The notes: generated by a model from the sequence alone, not told the origin. A DNA stretch of 64,000 nt from Nitrosospira multiformis (GCF_900110185.1 NZ_FOCT01000012.1:43800-107799); one strand, 5' to 3'. Counted from the stretch's first letter, positions 1 through 10,127 are shown. Program-made: numbers and translations.

Positions 1-1683
1 AAGTACATCGAAATTTTGCGGCTCCTCTTTTTCCAATGAAAGGCGAGCATCGCCCTGCACAATTTCGATGCGAGCTTTACTGTCATCCACAAAAGTGAAT
101 TCGCTATGGGCTAATTCGATCACTTGAGGATTGATTTCGTAAAAACGGTAAACATCCCCTGCCCGACCATAAACGGCGAGTGTACCTGCCCCAAGACCGA
201 TCACACCAACTTTTTTCCCTTCCGATCTGGTATGTGCGATGGCGAGACCGATTCCGGCTGTTGGGCCATAATACGTTGTTGGCTCTAACCGACGATCTGG
301 AGCGAGATATTGTCCTCCGTGTTTCACGGAGCCGTGGAGGAGTTCCCGAATGTTGTTCGCCGGATTTTCGTCGATTTGATCGACAGTAAGCAGTGTTCCA
401 TAAAAGCTGCGTTCCATCTTGCGAACATCCGTGAAATCATCGGATATCTGAACAAGGAGAAAGTATCCGCAGAGCAATGCAAGGAAGGAAGTTGCCGCAG
501 TTAACAGCTTTCTTTCCTGAAAGAGAAAAAGCGCCAGCAAGGCAATAATGATGAACCCGATGCCCAGCTCATAATACGCCGGAAGGACGCGCGGAGCGAC
601 AAGGCCGATCATAATTCCGCCCGTCGCGCCCCCGATGGAAATCAGGAGGTAAAACCGGGTCAAGTAACGTGTCGCGGGGCGCATTCGAGCTAATTCGCCA
701 TGAGCGAACATGCAAAAGAAGAACAGACCGATTGTGTACAAGGGGATGGCGGTCTTTACGTTGTAGCCGATGCCGCCTTGCAAACCATAAGCGCATATTG
801 CAAGAAGCGCTGCTGTGGGGATCAAAAAGCGGGAACGAACATACCATCGGTCGCTTTCGAAACATAGAACAAAGGTAAGTAAGTAGATAACAAGTGGCAG
901 GAGCCACAGAAAGGGGATTGCAGCAACGTTCTGGGTGACGTGGTTGGTAATGGCAAGCAAAAGCCATGAGCCTATCCCGGACAGGCTGAGCCACAACAGA
1001 TAGGTTCGCAGTCCGGGATTCTGTGCATCTTCCGGTTTTTGATCCTGAACATGGGCTTTTGTTTGCGGGAGTTTCACGCGGCGAAAGAAATAGAAGCCGC
1101 AAGCAGCACAAAGAGAGGCAAATAATGCGTAAGCACCGGACCATGTAAAAGCTTGGGAATAGAGGGATATTTGTGGCTCAATGAGGAATGGATAACTGAT
1201 AAGGGCTAGCAATGAGGCAAGATTCGATAATGCAAAGAATCGGTAGACGTCAGTACCTATATGTGTATGGCTCACCCACGCCTGAAGAAGCGGGCCGGTA
1301 GTCGAGACCAGAAAGTAGGGCAGGCCGATGGTACTCGTCAGGAGTACTAGTATCCACAGCGAGGGATCCTCAGTACCGATAGGCTTCCAGGATGGATCGG
1401 GTATTATGGGTAAAAAGATCAGACTTACGGAAAGCAACGTCACGTGCAGCGTTATCTGATGTGGAGGCTTGAGATGCCGCGTAATCCAATCCGAGTACGC
1501 ATACCCAGCCATTAGTACGACTTGAAAAAATACCATGCAGGTCGCCCAAACTGCTGCCGAACCTCCAAACCACGGCAGAATATACTTGGAAATGAGCGGT
1601 TGAACCAGGAATAAAAGGAACGCGCTGGAAAAGATTGTGGCGGCAAACATCGCCGTACTTATCGATTTGCTTGCTTCATACAT
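1..1683 (-). CDS. Fused membrane protein / spermidine synthase-like domain, partial (3' end off the window)
   Basis: The frame is open from an ATG at 1683 (RC) to the left edge, so the C-terminus is missing; about 561 codons are present. The N-terminal roughly 400 residues are a run of hydrophobic helices beginning with MFAATIFSSAFLLFLVQPL, a typical start for fused membrane/spermidine-synthase proteins. The C-terminal part has the nucleotide-binding motif GVIGLGAGTLA and then YEINPQVIELA, as in the SAM-dependent aminopropyltransferase fold. Family members of this fused type are widespread in proteobacteria, and few have a demonstrated polyamine activity, so the substrate is unknown. A second ATG at 1650 is an alternative start. 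No partner genes are visible; the next gene is divergent. Confidence 0.8.
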   Translation of the reverse strand, partial: MYEASKSISTAMFAATIFSSAFLLFLVQPLISKYILPWFGGSAAVWATCMVFFQVVLMAGYAYSDWITRHLKPPHQITLHVTLLSVSLIFLPIIPDPSWKPIGTEDPSLWILVLLTSTIGLPYFLVSTTGPLLQAWVSHTHIGTDVYRFFALSNLASLLALISYPFLIEPQISLYSQAFTWSGAYALFASLCAACGFYFFRRVKLPQTKAHVQDQKPEDAQNPGLRTYLLWLSLSGIGSWLLLAITNHVTQNVAAIPFLWLLPLVIYLLTFVLCFESDRWYVRSRFLIPTAALLAICAYGLQGGIGYNVKTAIPLYTIGLFFFCMFAHGELARMRPATRYLTRFYLLISIGGATGGIMIGLVAPRVLPAYYELGIGFIIIALLALFLFQERKLLTAATSFLALLCGYFLLVQISDDFTDVRKMERSFYGTLLTVDQIDENPANNIRELLHGSVKHGGQYLAPDRRLEPTTYYGPTAGIGLAIAHTRSEGKKVGVIGLGAGTLAVYGRAGDVYRFYEINPQVIELAHSEFTFVDDSKARIEIVQGDARLSLEKEEPQNFDVL

Positions 1684-1892
1684 ACTTCATCCTTCACGGC
1701 TACCAGAAGCCAGGAACTTTCTCAATAATTCCTTGAAGTGCGGTGTTATCAAGATCGGAAGAATCTCTATCGTGATGATGGACATTGTCCGATGGCAACG
1801 GGGCGCAGGTAACGAGGCGCTTGAGCCCGAAGGATCTGCGACAATGCTAAAATGTTTTCAACCCTCTGATACTCAATATAGCAGGGCAGAAC

Positions 1893-2285
1893 ATGATCGG
1901 GATTTTAATTATTTCTCACGGTAATCTGGGCGAGAGTCTTGTCGAGAGCGCCAATCACGTGATGGGAAAGAAATTGCCGGACTTGGCGCATATCGCCATT
2001 CATCCTCAGGATGATCCTGACGTTATCCTCTCAGAAGCAGTGGGATCGATAAGAGAACTGGATAGCGGCGAGGGCGTGCTGGTATTGAGCGACATCTGCG
2101 GCGCAACCCCGTGCAATATAGCCACCCGGCTCGCTGCTTCCACAGAAAGGGTGATATGTCTTGCGGGAGCGAATCTGCCCATGCTGGTGCGTGCACTTAC
2201 CTATCGCACCGAGCCGTTGGAATCGGTGGCGGAGAAGGCGCTGGCAGGCGGACGGGACGGTGTTTTTCGTATAAACCCAAGTTGA
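1893..2285 (+). CDS. PTS EIIA component, mannose family
   Basis: A 130-residue protein opening MIGILIISHGNLGESL, the EIIA-Man/fructose fold, with the phosphorylatable histidine at residue 9. The middle contains the family motif SDICGATPCNIA. In the classical system EIIA accepts phosphate from HPr and passes it to EIIB; no EIIB, EIIC or EIID gene is seen here. It is immediately followed by HPr (3 nt gap) and enzyme I, so the three form one operon. In betaproteobacteria such truncated PTS sets are thought to be regulatory, not used for sugar uptake. The gene is clear; its output is inferred. Confidence 0.92.
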   Translation: MIGILIISHGNLGESLVESANHVMGKKLPDLAHIAIHPQDDPDVILSEAVGSIRELDSGEGVLVLSDICGATPCNIATRLAASTERVICLAGANLPMLVRALTYRTEPLESVAEKALAGGRDGVFRINPS

Positions 2286-2288
2286 TAA

Positions 2289-2558
2289 ATGCAATATAAA
2301 GAGATCAAGATCCTGAACAAACTGGGGATGCACGCCCGTGCTTCCGCCAAATTCACCCAGTTGGCCAGCCGGTACCGGAGCGATGTGTGGTTGTCCCGAA
2401 ACGATCGCAAAGTCAACGCAAAAAGCATCATGGGCGTCATGATGCTGGCGGCGAACCAGGGCGCGACTCTGGTCATTGAAACCGCGGGTGAAGACGAGAT
2501 TGAGGCAATGCAGGCCTTGGTACAACTGATTGAGGATCGCTTCGGAGAAAGCGAATGA
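2289..2558 (+). CDS. ptsH: HPr phosphocarrier protein
   Basis: An 89-residue HPr. The active-site histidine is His15 in the sequence NKLGMHARAS, and the regulatory serine is Ser46 in KSIMGVMML, the site used by HPr kinase/phosphorylase in organisms that have it. HPr takes phosphate from enzyme I and gives it to EIIA proteins. The stop codon overlaps the ptsI start by 4 nt (ATGA), which points to translational coupling. Length is normal for the family. Confidence 0.96.
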   Translation: MQYKEIKILNKLGMHARASAKFTQLASRYRSDVWLSRNDRKVNAKSIMGVMMLAANQGATLVIETAGEDEIEAMQALVQLIEDRFGESE

Positions 2559-4282
2559 GCTTTGTACTGCATGGCGTGGGCGTTTCGGGAGGTATCGCCA
2601 TAGGCCATGCTCATCTTGCGTCTCATGCCGCGCTGGAGGTCGCCCACCACGTCCTGCCCGAGGATCAGGTCACCAATGAAATCTCCCGGCTGGACACCGC
2701 TTTCACAACCGTTCGCGAAGAGCTTCAGGCATTGCACGACACCGTCGTCAGCGGTCCCGCAGCCGCCGAATACGAAGCGTTCCTCGAGTTGCATCGGATG
2801 ATTCTGGATGATCCCACGCTCTCGACTGCGGCAAAAGCGTATATTGCCCAGAATCAGTGTAATGCCGAGTGGGCCATTACCCAGCAGATGGGAGTATTGA
2901 TGGCGCAGTTCGAGGAAATAGAAGACCCTTATCTGCGCGAACGTAAAACGGACGTCATCCAGGTGGTGGAGCGCGTTCTCAAGGTATTGCTGGGGCATCC
3001 GGGATATATTCCCCCTTCACAAAAGCGGGATGGCGACAGTGTCCTGGTAGCGCACGACTTGAGTCCGGCCGATGTGCTTCAATACAAGCAGCATTCGTTT
3101 ACTGCATTCCTGACGGATCTTGGCGGCCTGACTTCGCATACCGCCATTGTCGCTCGCAGCCTGAACATCCCCTCCGTCGTCGCGCTTCACCATGCCCGCC
3201 GCCTCATCCGGGAAAATGACGTTCTGATCGTGGATGGCAACCAGGGTGTGGTCATCGTAGACCCGGACGAGCATGTGCTTGCGGAATATCGGCTGCGCCA
3301 GAGCGAGCTGGAACTGGAAAAACAGAAACTCAAGCGCTTGAGGACGACAGTCGCGGCGACGCTGGATGGCACGGTAGTGGAACTGTATGCAAATATCGAG
3401 TTGCCGCAGGACGTCGATCAGGTCAAAGAAAATGGAGCGACCGGCGTCGGCCTCTTTCGGAGCGAATTCCTGTTCCTCAATCGGGACAGCTTGCCCGATG
3501 AGGAAGAGCAATTCGAAGCTTATCGAACCGTGGCGCGAAAAATGCGGGGAATGCCGGTAACGGTGCGTACGTTCGATCTTGGTGCGGACAAGAACCTCGA
3601 CCATGCCAAACGGGTAGCCGCGAACCCTGCCCTGGGGCTGCGCGCCATCCGGTTGAGCTTGGCCGAGCCCCACATGTTCAATATCCAGTTGCGCGCTATT
3701 TTACGCGCCTCGCGCTATGGGCAGATCCGAATTTTGGTGCCGATGCTTTCCAACGTTGCTGAAATAACGCAGACGCTGCATTTGATCGAGAGCGCCAAAC
3801 AAAGCCTGCGTAACGAAAAAATTCCTTTTGACGAAAAAGTGCAGGTGGGAGGAATGATAGAAATTCCTGCGGCTGCGCTGAGTCTTGACATTTTCATGCG
3901 CAAGCTCGATTTTCTGTCAATCGGCACTAATGATCTCATTCAGTATACGTTGGCGATAGATCGTGCCGATGACAGTGTCGCGTACCTCTATGATTCGCTG
4001 CATCCTGCGGTGCTGCGGTTGGTCGCGCATGTCATACGCAGCGCGAACCGGGTGGGCATACCCGTATCCGTGTGCGGCGAGATCGCCGGCGACGTGATAT
4101 TTACCCGTCTGCTGCTTGGTTTTGGCTTACGGGTGTTTTCCATGCACCCCGCCCAACTGCTGACCGTAAAACGTGAAGTCTTGCGCGCAAATCTCCCCGA
4201 CCTCATTCCGATCACGCAAAAAATACTGAAAACCGCTGATCCGGAAAAAATTCACGCACTACTGGCGAAGCTCAACGTTTGA
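2555..4282 (+). CDS. ptsI: PTS enzyme I (phosphoenolpyruvate-protein phosphotransferase)
   Basis: A 575-residue enzyme I of normal length. The phosphohistidine is His195 in the motif GGLTSHTAIVARSL. The C-terminal PEP-binding barrel shows GVGLFRSEFLF, the arginine-rich TFDLGADK segment, and the catalytic cysteine in VSVCGEIAGD near residue 507. It autophosphorylates from PEP and phosphorylates HPr in the cytoplasm. It overlaps ptsH by 4 nt and ends the operon. With only one EIIA nearby and no permease, its role here is probably sensing the PEP/pyruvate state; this is inference. Confidence 0.96.
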   Translation: MSFVLHGVGVSGGIAIGHAHLASHAALEVAHHVLPEDQVTNEISRLDTAFTTVREELQALHDTVVSGPAAAEYEAFLELHRMILDDPTLSTAAKAYIAQNQCNAEWAITQQMGVLMAQFEEIEDPYLRERKTDVIQVVERVLKVLLGHPGYIPPSQKRDGDSVLVAHDLSPADVLQYKQHSFTAFLTDLGGLTSHTAIVARSLNIPSVVALHHARRLIRENDVLIVDGNQGVVIVDPDEHVLAEYRLRQSELELEKQKLKRLRTTVAATLDGTVVELYANIELPQDVDQVKENGATGVGLFRSEFLFLNRDSLPDEEEQFEAYRTVARKMRGMPVTVRTFDLGADKNLDHAKRVAANPALGLRAIRLSLAEPHMFNIQLRAILRASRYGQIRILVPMLSNVAEITQTLHLIESAKQSLRNEKIPFDEKVQVGGMIEIPAAALSLDIFMRKLDFLSIGTNDLIQYTLAIDRADDSVAYLYDSLHPAVLRLVAHVIRSANRVGIPVSVCGEIAGDVIFTRLLLGFGLRVFSMHPAQLLTVKREVLRANLPDLIPITQKILKTADPEKIHALLAKLNV

Positions 4283-4472
4283 ACGAGCGGTTCCCTGCTC
4301 CATTTCACAGAATGCCAATGCATATGAGCAGCGTGTACGACTATAATTGCCGGTTACAATGAGGCGATGCGATTATTTGAAAGGGGAATTCCTGTGCAAA
4401 GCCGGGTTTTAATTTTCTGGAGACCGAGCTCGGGAAGGAACAAATCGTGACGTCAGCCTTTTGACCTTTTTC

Positions 4473-5606
4473 ATGCTCATGCAAGATTCGAATTCATTCA
4501 ATACTGTTACTCCGCAGGTTGCGCGTTTTGACACGCCTCTGCATTTGAAAAGCGGCGCGGTGCTCGACAGCTACGAGCTGGTGTACGAAACATATGGGGA
4601 GCTCAACGCGGCGCGGTCAAATGCCGTACTGGTATGCCACGCCCTTTCAGGAAACCATCATCTCGCCGGCCTTTACGACGATAACCCCAAGAGTGCCGGC
4701 TGGTGGAACAATATGATCGGGCCGGGCAAATCGATCGATACCCAGAAATTTTTCGTAATCGGGGTAAACAACCTGGGCGGTTGTCATGGATCCACCGGCC
4801 CGGCGAGTATCGATGTCAGGACCGGAAAGTGTTACGGCCCGAATTTTCCGGTTGTGACAGTGGAAGACTGGATACAGACACAGGTCCGCCTTGCCGATTA
4901 TCTGGGCATCGATCAGTTTGCCGCTGTTACTGGCGGTAGTCTTGGCGGAATGCAGGCTTTGCAGTGGACACTTGATTTTCCCGAGAGGGTGCGCCACGCG
5001 CTGGTCATCGCCGCGGCTGCAAAGTTGACTGCGCAGAACATCGCATTCAACGACGTGGCACGCCAGGCTATCATTACCGACCCTGATTTCCATGGCGGCG
5101 ACTATTATTCACACGGCGTCATTCCGCGGCGAGGATTACGCCTGGCGCGCATGCTGGGGCATATCACCTACCTCTCGGACGACTCGATGGCCGCCAAATT
5201 CGGCCGGGAACTGCGGAATGGAGCACTTGCCTTCGGTTACGATGTGGAGTTCGAAATAGAATCGTATCTTCGTTATCAGGGAGATAAATTCGCCAGCCAG
5301 TTCGATGCGAACACGTATCTGCTGATGACAAAGGCATTAGACTATTTTGACCCTGCCTTCCAGCACAACAACGACCTGAGCGCTGCATTCCGATTCGCCA
5401 AGGCGAATTTCCTGGTGCTGTCGTTTACTACCGACTGGCGTTTTTCCCCGGAGCGCTCGCGCGCCATCGTAAGGGCGCTGCTGGACAACGAACTGAACGT
5501 CAGTTATGCCGAAATTACATCCAGCCATGGTCACGACTCGTTCCTCATGGAGGATCGGCATTATCACAGGCTGGTGCGGGCTTACATGGATAACGTTGTC
5601 GTATGA
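4473..5606 (+). CDS. metX: Homoserine O-acyltransferase
   Basis: An alpha/beta-hydrolase-fold acyltransferase of about 377 residues. It transfers an acetyl or succinyl group to L-homoserine at the entry to methionine synthesis. Visible motifs are [11 protein letters not shown], the nucleophile elbow GGSLGGMQ (serine near residue 155), an aspartate in TDWRFSPE and the histidine in [12 protein letters not shown] near the C-terminus. The acyl donor cannot be read from sequence; several proteobacterial MetX enzymes use succinyl-CoA. The start is uncertain: a TTG at 4461 and ATGs at 4473 and 4479 are in frame and none has a strong ribosome site. It overlaps metW by 4 nt (ATGA). Confidence 0.94.
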   Translation: MLMQDSNSFNTVTPQVARFDTPLHLKSGAVLDSYELVYETYGELNAARSNAVLVCHALSGNHHLAGLYDDNPKSAGWWNNMIGPGKSIDTQKFFVIGVNNLGGCHGSTGPASIDVRTGKCYGPNFPVVTVEDWIQTQVRLADYLGIDQFAAVTGGSLGGMQALQWTLDFPERVRHALVIAAAAKLTAQNIAFNDVARQAIITDPDFHGGDYYSHGVIPRRGLRLARMLGHITYLSDDSMAAKFGRELRNGALAFGYDVEFEIESYLRYQGDKFASQFDANTYLLMTKALDYFDPAFQHNNDLSAAFRFAKANFLVLSFTTDWRFSPERSRAIVRALLDNELNVSYAEITSSHGHDSFLMEDRHYHRLVRAYMDNVVV

Positions 5607-6223
5607 AGAAATCCCCTGGCATGAATTCATCGCTTAATGCTGCCCGGCCCGATTTTGCTCTCATTGCAGCATGGGTCAAACCGGGGTCCAAGGTACTCGA
5701 TCTGGGTTGCGGGGACGGTTCACTCATCCGTTTTTTGCGGGACTCCCGTGGCTCGCGCGGCTACGGGGTGGAAATTGATGATGCCAACGTCCTGGCCTGC
5801 TTCAATAACGGCGTGAATGTGATCCAGAGCGACCTGGAGTCCGGCTTGCAGAGTTTTGAATCGGGGTCGTTTGACTACGTGGTGCTCTCGCAAACCCTGC
5901 AGGCTGTAAAAAATACCGAGAACATCATCAAGGAAATGCTCCGTGTAAGCAAGGAAGGCATCGTGTCATTCCCCAATTTCGGTTATTGGAAAAACCGTTT
6001 GCAGGTGCTTTCCGGTCATATGCCGGTTTCCGAAGCACTGCCCTATCAATGGTTCGATACTCCCAATATTCATAACTGCACTCTGGGTGATTTCGAGGAA
6101 TTCTGCGGCCAGCACGGCGCACGCATTCTCGAGCGCAGGGTAATGAGCGGAAACTACCAGATCACGTTCATGCCCAACTTGCTGGGAATGTTAGCTTTTT
6201 ACCGGTTCGAACAGCAGAAATAG
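5603..6223 (+). CDS. metW: MetW, methionine biosynthesis methyltransferase-like protein
   Basis: A 206-residue class I SAM methyltransferase-fold protein with the SAM motif [11 protein letters not shown] near residue 32 and the MetW-typical segment [13 protein letters not shown] in the middle. MetW is almost always the partner of metX in proteobacteria and is needed for, or stimulates, homoserine acylation; its own chemistry is not settled. It is translationally coupled to metX through an ATGA overlap. The next gene is convergent, leaving only a short spacer containing a TTTTCCGGAAAA palindrome. Confidence 0.94.
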   Translation: MKKSPGMNSSLNAARPDFALIAAWVKPGSKVLDLGCGDGSLIRFLRDSRGSRGYGVEIDDANVLACFNNGVNVIQSDLESGLQSFESGSFDYVVLSQTLQAVKNTENIIKEMLRVSKEGIVSFPNFGYWKNRLQVLSGHMPVSEALPYQWFDTPNIHNCTLGDFEEFCGQHGARILERRVMSGNYQITFMPNLLGMLAFYRFEQQK

Positions 6224-6255
6224 GCATTTCGTGAAGGCTGTTTTCCGGAAAAACT

Positions 6256-7638
6256 TCAATTCCCCGGAGATTCCGCGCGCTCGAATCTTGCACGGCCCGC
6301 CAGCCAGACCAGAACCAGCACTGGCAGGCCGAGCAGCGCAGTGCCGGTAAAGAAGCTGGCATAACCGTAAGCATCCACGAAGTCTCCGCTGAATCCGGCG
6401 ATAAATTTCGGCAATAACAGCATCACTGAACTGAACAGGGCGTATTGGGTAGCGGAATAGGCGGAATTGGTCAGGCCGGAAAGATAAGCGATAAAAGCGG
6501 AGGATGCTATCCCGGCTGAGAGATTATCCGCCGATACGGTGAAGATCAGGCCAGTCAAGTCATGCCCGCGTGCTGCCAGCCAGACAAACAGCAGATTGGT
6601 TGCCGCGGACAAAACCGCTCCCAGAAACAGTGTGCGCATGATGCCGATTTTTGCTGTCAGAACGCCACCCAGCGCTGCGCCCGCGATAGTCATGAGGACG
6701 CCATAGACCTTGGAAACCGTCGCCACTTCGTCTTTCGTATACCCCATATCGACGTAGAAAGGGTTGCTCATGACACCCATTACCACGTCGGAAATGCGGT
6801 AGACCGCGATCAGGGCGAGAATCAGCAGGGCCTGGCCGCCATAGCGGACGATAAAGTCGCGGAAAGGGGCGATCACGGCTCCATACAGCCAGGCCAGCAT
6901 CTGCTTGAGCGTCGTGCTGATCCGCCAATGCGCAATGGCGGCCCTCGCGCGATCTTCATTTTCTGAAATCAGGCGGGTGATGGGAACCTCCGGCTCGCGG
7001 ATGATGAGCGTAGTGACGATCCCTACCGACATGCAGGTGGCCATGCTCAGGTAAGCGATGCGCCAGGTCGCGTAGTCGTAGATGTTTGTTGATGAGCCTG
7101 CGGCGGCGGCTATCCACAGCGCGCCGGCGGAAGCCAGAATCATTGCCAGCCGATACCCCGCTTGATAGGTCGCGGCCATTGCGCCCTGGAGCCTGGGTGC
7201 CACCGCCTCTATGCGGTATGCATCCAGGGCAATGTCCTGGGTGGCGGAGGCGAAGGCCGCCGCCAGGGCAAAAAAGACTGTATGCGAAAGATTTCGGAGT
7301 GGATCGGTAAGCGCGATGCCGATGAGAGCAAGCGCGATAACGATTTGTGACAGTAAAAGCCATGCGCGGCGCCGGCCTAGCCATCGTGTCAATAATGGCA
7401 AAGGCAGGCGATCCACGAGTGGAGACCACATCCATTTGAAGCCGTAAGCCAGCCCGATCCAGCTCAGGTGGCCGATGGTGGAGCGGTCGATTCCCGCTTC
7501 CCGCAGCCAGAAGGAAAGCGTGCCCATCACCAGGAGCAGGGGCAATCCCGCCGAGAAGCCGAGAAACAGCATTCCCAGCACTCGGGGATGAGTATAGATG
7601 CGAAAAGCGTGCAGCCAACTCGAAAGGGTAGCGGACAT
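6256..7638 (-). CDS. ampG: AmpG-type muropeptide permease (MFS)
   Basis: A 460-residue polytopic inner-membrane protein with about 12-14 hydrophobic segments. The N-terminal part contains GFSAGLPLLLVMGTLSFWLREAGID and the sequence GLAYGFKWMWSPLVDRLPLP, both characteristic of AmpG. AmpG imports GlcNAc-anhydroMurNAc peptides released from the cell wall for recycling, and in some bacteria feeds beta-lactamase induction. It is a single gene between convergent metW and the co-directional exonuclease gene (about 66 nt gap). No ampD or ampR is nearby. Confidence 0.9.
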   Translation of the reverse strand: MSATLSSWLHAFRIYTHPRVLGMLFLGFSAGLPLLLVMGTLSFWLREAGIDRSTIGHLSWIGLAYGFKWMWSPLVDRLPLPLLTRWLGRRRAWLLLSQIVIALALIGIALTDPLRNLSHTVFFALAAAFASATQDIALDAYRIEAVAPRLQGAMAATYQAGYRLAMILASAGALWIAAAAGSSTNIYDYATWRIAYLSMATCMSVGIVTTLIIREPEVPITRLISENEDRARAAIAHWRISTTLKQMLAWLYGAVIAPFRDFIVRYGGQALLILALIAVYRISDVVMGVMSNPFYVDMGYTKDEVATVSKVYGVLMTIAGAALGGVLTAKIGIMRTLFLGAVLSAATNLLFVWLAARGHDLTGLIFTVSADNLSAGIASSAFIAYLSGLTNSAYSATQYALFSSVMLLLPKFIAGFSGDFVDAYGYASFFTGTALLGLPVLVLVWLAGRARFERAESPGN

Positions 7639-7704
7639 TATTCTGGGTCAGCCATTCTGGCGGCATTTCCGGGCATTATCGGCGGTTCGCGGCAAGTCGT
7701 CGGA

Positions 7705-8484
7705 TCAGGCGGATAAGCTGTAATCGTAATCAATGATCAGCGGGGAATGATCGGAGAAACGCTCGGTCTTGTAAATCGAAACCGCACTGGCCTTGGCTGC
7801 GATACCGGGGGTGGCGATTTGATAATCGATGCGCCAGCCGACGTTCTTCGCCCAGGCCTGCCCGCGGTTGGACCACCAGGTATACTGGTCCGGGTCCGGA
7901 TTTATCCGGCGGAAGACATCAACGAATCCAAGCTCCTGAAACACATCGGTAAGCCAGGCGCGCTCCTGCGGCAGGAAGCCGGAATTCTTCTGGTTGGAAC
8001 GCCAATTCCTGAGATCGATTTCCTTGTGAGCGATGTTCCAGTCTCCGCATAAAATAATCTCGCTGCCACAGGCTGCCAATTTCTTAAGCATGGGAAAAAA
8101 TTGCTCCATGAAGAAATATTTGACGGCCTGCCGATGTTCACCCGCGGAACCGGACGGAAAATAGATCGAGATGACGCTCAATTGCCCGAAATCGACGCGC
8201 AGGTAACGCCCCTCCGCATCGATCTCCGGTACGCCAACTCCCTCGGTCACGCTGCTCGGCTTATGGCGTGTGTAAATGCCCACTCCGCTATACCCTCTTT
8301 TTTCAGCGCAGTGGAAGTAGCCGTGGTAGCCATCCGGGGATACCACTTCCCCGGTAATATCGCCCACTTGCGCCTTGAGTTCCTGTACGCAGACGATATC
8401 TGCATCCTGCAAAGGCAGCCATCGGAAAAAACCCTTGTTGACAGCAGAGCGTATTCCGTTGAGGTTAAGCGTTATAATTCGCAC
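7705..8484 (-). CDS. xthA: Exodeoxyribonuclease III
   Basis: A 259-residue endonuclease/exonuclease/phosphatase-fold protein with full family motifs: LNLNGIRSA at the N-terminus, the metal-binding glutamate Glu35 in [24 protein letters not shown] in the middle and the catalytic histidine in [10 protein letters not shown] near the C-terminus. It acts as an AP endonuclease and 3' exonuclease in base excision repair. The start faces pyrE across a 23 nt divergent gap, so the two promoters must overlap each other or the genes. Confidence 0.94.
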   Translation of the reverse strand: MRIITLNLNGIRSAVNKGFFRWLPLQDADIVCVQELKAQVGDITGEVVSPDGYHGYFHCAEKRGYSGVGIYTRHKPSSVTEGVGVPEIDAEGRYLRVDFGQLSVISIYFPSGSAGEHRQAVKYFFMEQFFPMLKKLAACGSEIILCGDWNIAHKEIDLRNWRSNQKNSGFLPQERAWLTDVFQELGFVDVFRRINPDPDQYTWWSNRGQAWAKNVGWRIDYQIATPGIAAKASAVSIYKTERFSDHSPLIIDYDYSLSA

Positions 8485-8507
8485 GTCGATTTCCCGAAGC
8501 CATTATC

Positions 8508-9194
8508 ATGTCCGATTTTAGAAAGGAGTTCATCGAGTTCGCCATCGGCCGGAATGTTCTGTGCTTTGGCGAATTTCAAACCAAAGCAGGACGTATTTCA
8601 CCGTATTTTTTTAATGCGGGACTGTTCAACGATGGGGAATCTCTCGGAAAGCTGGGGCAATTTTACGCCAAAGCCATCCTTGCTGCCCAGCTTCCGTTTG
8701 ACATGCTTTTCGGCCCCGCCTATAAGGGCATTCCGCTCGTAAGTTCCATTGCCATTGCCCTGGCTGCCGGGGGCAACAACTACCCCTTCTGTTTCAACCG
8801 CAAAGAGGCGAAAGACCACGGAGAAGGAGGGAATCTCGTGGGCGCACCTCTCGCTGGGCAGGTGCTGATTGTGGATGATGTAATTTCCGCCGGCACATCA
8901 GTGCGGGAATCGGTCGACTATATTCATGCCGCAGGGGCTACTCCCGCGGGGGTGGCCATCGCCCTGGACCGCATGGAGCGGGGCAAAGGCGAGCTTTCCG
9001 CCGTGCAGGAAGTGCGCCGCATGTATGGAATTCCTGTCACCAGCATCGTCAATCTGGAAAACATCGTCGATTACCTGCGTGAGCAGCGGAATCTGGCGCA
9101 TCACCTGCCGGCTGTGGAGCAATACCGCACCCGGTATTCCTCCAGAATGGTAGAACCGATTGAATGCGGGGGTGACACTCAACGCCCGGGCTGA
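8508..9194 (+). CDS. pyrE: Orotate phosphoribosyltransferase
   Basis: A 228-residue type I phosphoribosyltransferase. It joins orotate to PRPP to form OMP in pyrimidine synthesis. The PRPP-binding loop is [17 protein letters not shown] near residues 120-137, and the N-terminal [19 protein letters not shown] is diagnostic for PyrE. The length is slightly above the usual 210-215 residues because of a short C-terminal extension. It is divergent from the exonuclease gene and convergent with the lipoprotein gene, with which it is separated by only 7 nt. Confidence 0.95.
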   Translation: MSDFRKEFIEFAIGRNVLCFGEFQTKAGRISPYFFNAGLFNDGESLGKLGQFYAKAILAAQLPFDMLFGPAYKGIPLVSSIAIALAAGGNNYPFCFNRKEAKDHGEGGNLVGAPLAGQVLIVDDVISAGTSVRESVDYIHAAGATPAGVAIALDRMERGKGELSAVQEVRRMYGIPVTSIVNLENIVDYLREQRNLAHHLPAVEQYRTRYSSRMVEPIECGGDTQRPG

Positions 9195-9203
9195 GGGTTT
9201 TTT
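9178..9203 (+). terminator. Possible pyrE terminator
   Basis: The end of pyrE carries CTCA...TGAG arms around a GCCCGGGC core, followed by GGG and a run of six T (9198-9203). The hairpin is short and overlaps both convergent gene ends. A factor-independent terminator is plausible but not certain. Confidence 0.35.
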
Positions 9204-9675
9204 ACCGGGCCTCCTCCGCCGGCAGGGCGGGGAGCGTGATTTCACCCTTTACATCAAAATGGCGTCCGATGGCAAAGCCTGGCGCACCCAGCTGGCCCCG
9301 CAATTCGTAATCGGTCTTTCGGTGATCGCCCGCAGTCAGACGGAATACATGACGAATGATAGCGGTGGCAGGAACCGTTACCGGAACAATGATGACCGTT
9401 TCGCCAAAGCGGGGAATCGTGCCCTGCTGCTCGCTCACTCCGCTGGCAAAGCTCATCCCACGCAGGTCCAGGTCGAGCGCAACGCCATCATAGTCCAGCG
9501 GGACCGCGCCATGGTTCTGGATTCTCAGGCTGATTGCAAAGCGCGCCTCCATGCCTTTTCCTTCAAGAGGCTCAAGTCCGGCAACGGAGATTCGCAACGG
9601 TTCCTGCGGTCTGAGACCCGCACATGCGGAAAGGCAAAAAATCAGGGCTGATATGACCAGTACGCTTCGTCTCAT
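9202..9675 (-). CDS. LEA type 2 (WHy-domain) lipoprotein
   Basis: A 157-residue protein with a lipoprotein signal peptide whose lipobox is LSAC, with lipidation predicted at Cys18. The rest is an immunoglobulin-like LEA14/WHy domain: LRISVAGLEPLEG, then ISLRIQNHGAVPLDYDGVALDLDLRG. Family members are thought to be stress- or desiccation-related structural proteins; no enzymatic role is known. It stands alone and converges on pyrE. Confidence 0.82.
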   Translation of the reverse strand: MRRSVLVISALIFCLSACAGLRPQEPLRISVAGLEPLEGKGMEARFAISLRIQNHGAVPLDYDGVALDLDLRGMSFASGVSEQQGTIPRFGETVIIVPVTVPATAIIRHVFRLTAGDHRKTDYELRGQLGAPGFAIGRHFDVKGEITLPALPAEEAR

Positions 9676-9794
9676 GATTCCACCCGTTTGGCAACGGGAA
9701 GATCATACCCGAATATTTCATTTTGCGAGTTCACTGCCTGCACGCATTTTTATTCTGTTGAGCGCGGTCATTGGAGACAGGGGAAAGCGGAGGT

Positions 9795-9824
9795 TTGCGG
9801 CGGACACGGGCTTTAGGCTATCAT
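9795..9824 (+). promoter_or_regulatory. Candidate sigma-70 promoter of rnpB
   Basis: TTGCGG at 9795-9800 and TATCAT at 9819-9824 are separated by 18 nt. The expected start of transcription falls at about 9831, exactly where the mature RNase P RNA begins. Confidence 0.55.
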
Positions 9825-9830
9825 TGGACC

Positions 9831-10127
9831 GAAGCTGGCCAGACAGTCGCTGCCTGTCCTCGGTGACGAGTTCAGGGAGAGGAAAGTCCGGGCTCCGCAG
9901 AGCAGGATGCCGGTTAACGGCCGGCCGCCGTAAGGTGAGGAACAGGGCCACAGAGACGAGCGTATTAAGTTACGGTGAAACGCGGTAACCTCCATCCGGA
10001 GCAAGACCAAATAGGCAGGCGATGATGCTGCTCGTTGAGCCTGCGGGTAGGTTGCTTGAGCGTGTAGGTGACTGCACGCCTAGAGGAATGACTGTCCTTG
10101 ACAGAACCCGGCTTATCGGCCAGCTTC
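9831..10127 (+). ncRNA. rnpB: RNase P RNA, bacterial class A
   Basis: The RNA subunit of ribonuclease P, which trims the 5' leader of tRNA precursors. The 5' end GAAGCTGGCC pairs with GGCCAGCTTC at 10118-10127, forming helix P1. The universally conserved core GAGGAAAGTCCGGGCT lies about 50 nt in, and ACAGAACCCGGCTTATCGGCC lies near the 3' end. At about 297 nt it is short for a class A RNA (E. coli 377 nt), suggesting some peripheral helices are reduced. A T-rich stretch follows immediately. Confidence 0.95.

Noticed and set aside
569..1144. A 191-codon minus-strand frame and several short plus frames at the left edge
   Set aside because: The correct frame on the minus strand is the long hydrophobic protein open to the window edge; the others are out-of-frame shadows.
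2201..2998. A 265-codon minus-strand frame over ptsH/ptsI
   Set aside because: The plus-strand genes have all their active-site residues; the antisense frame has no recognisable motif.
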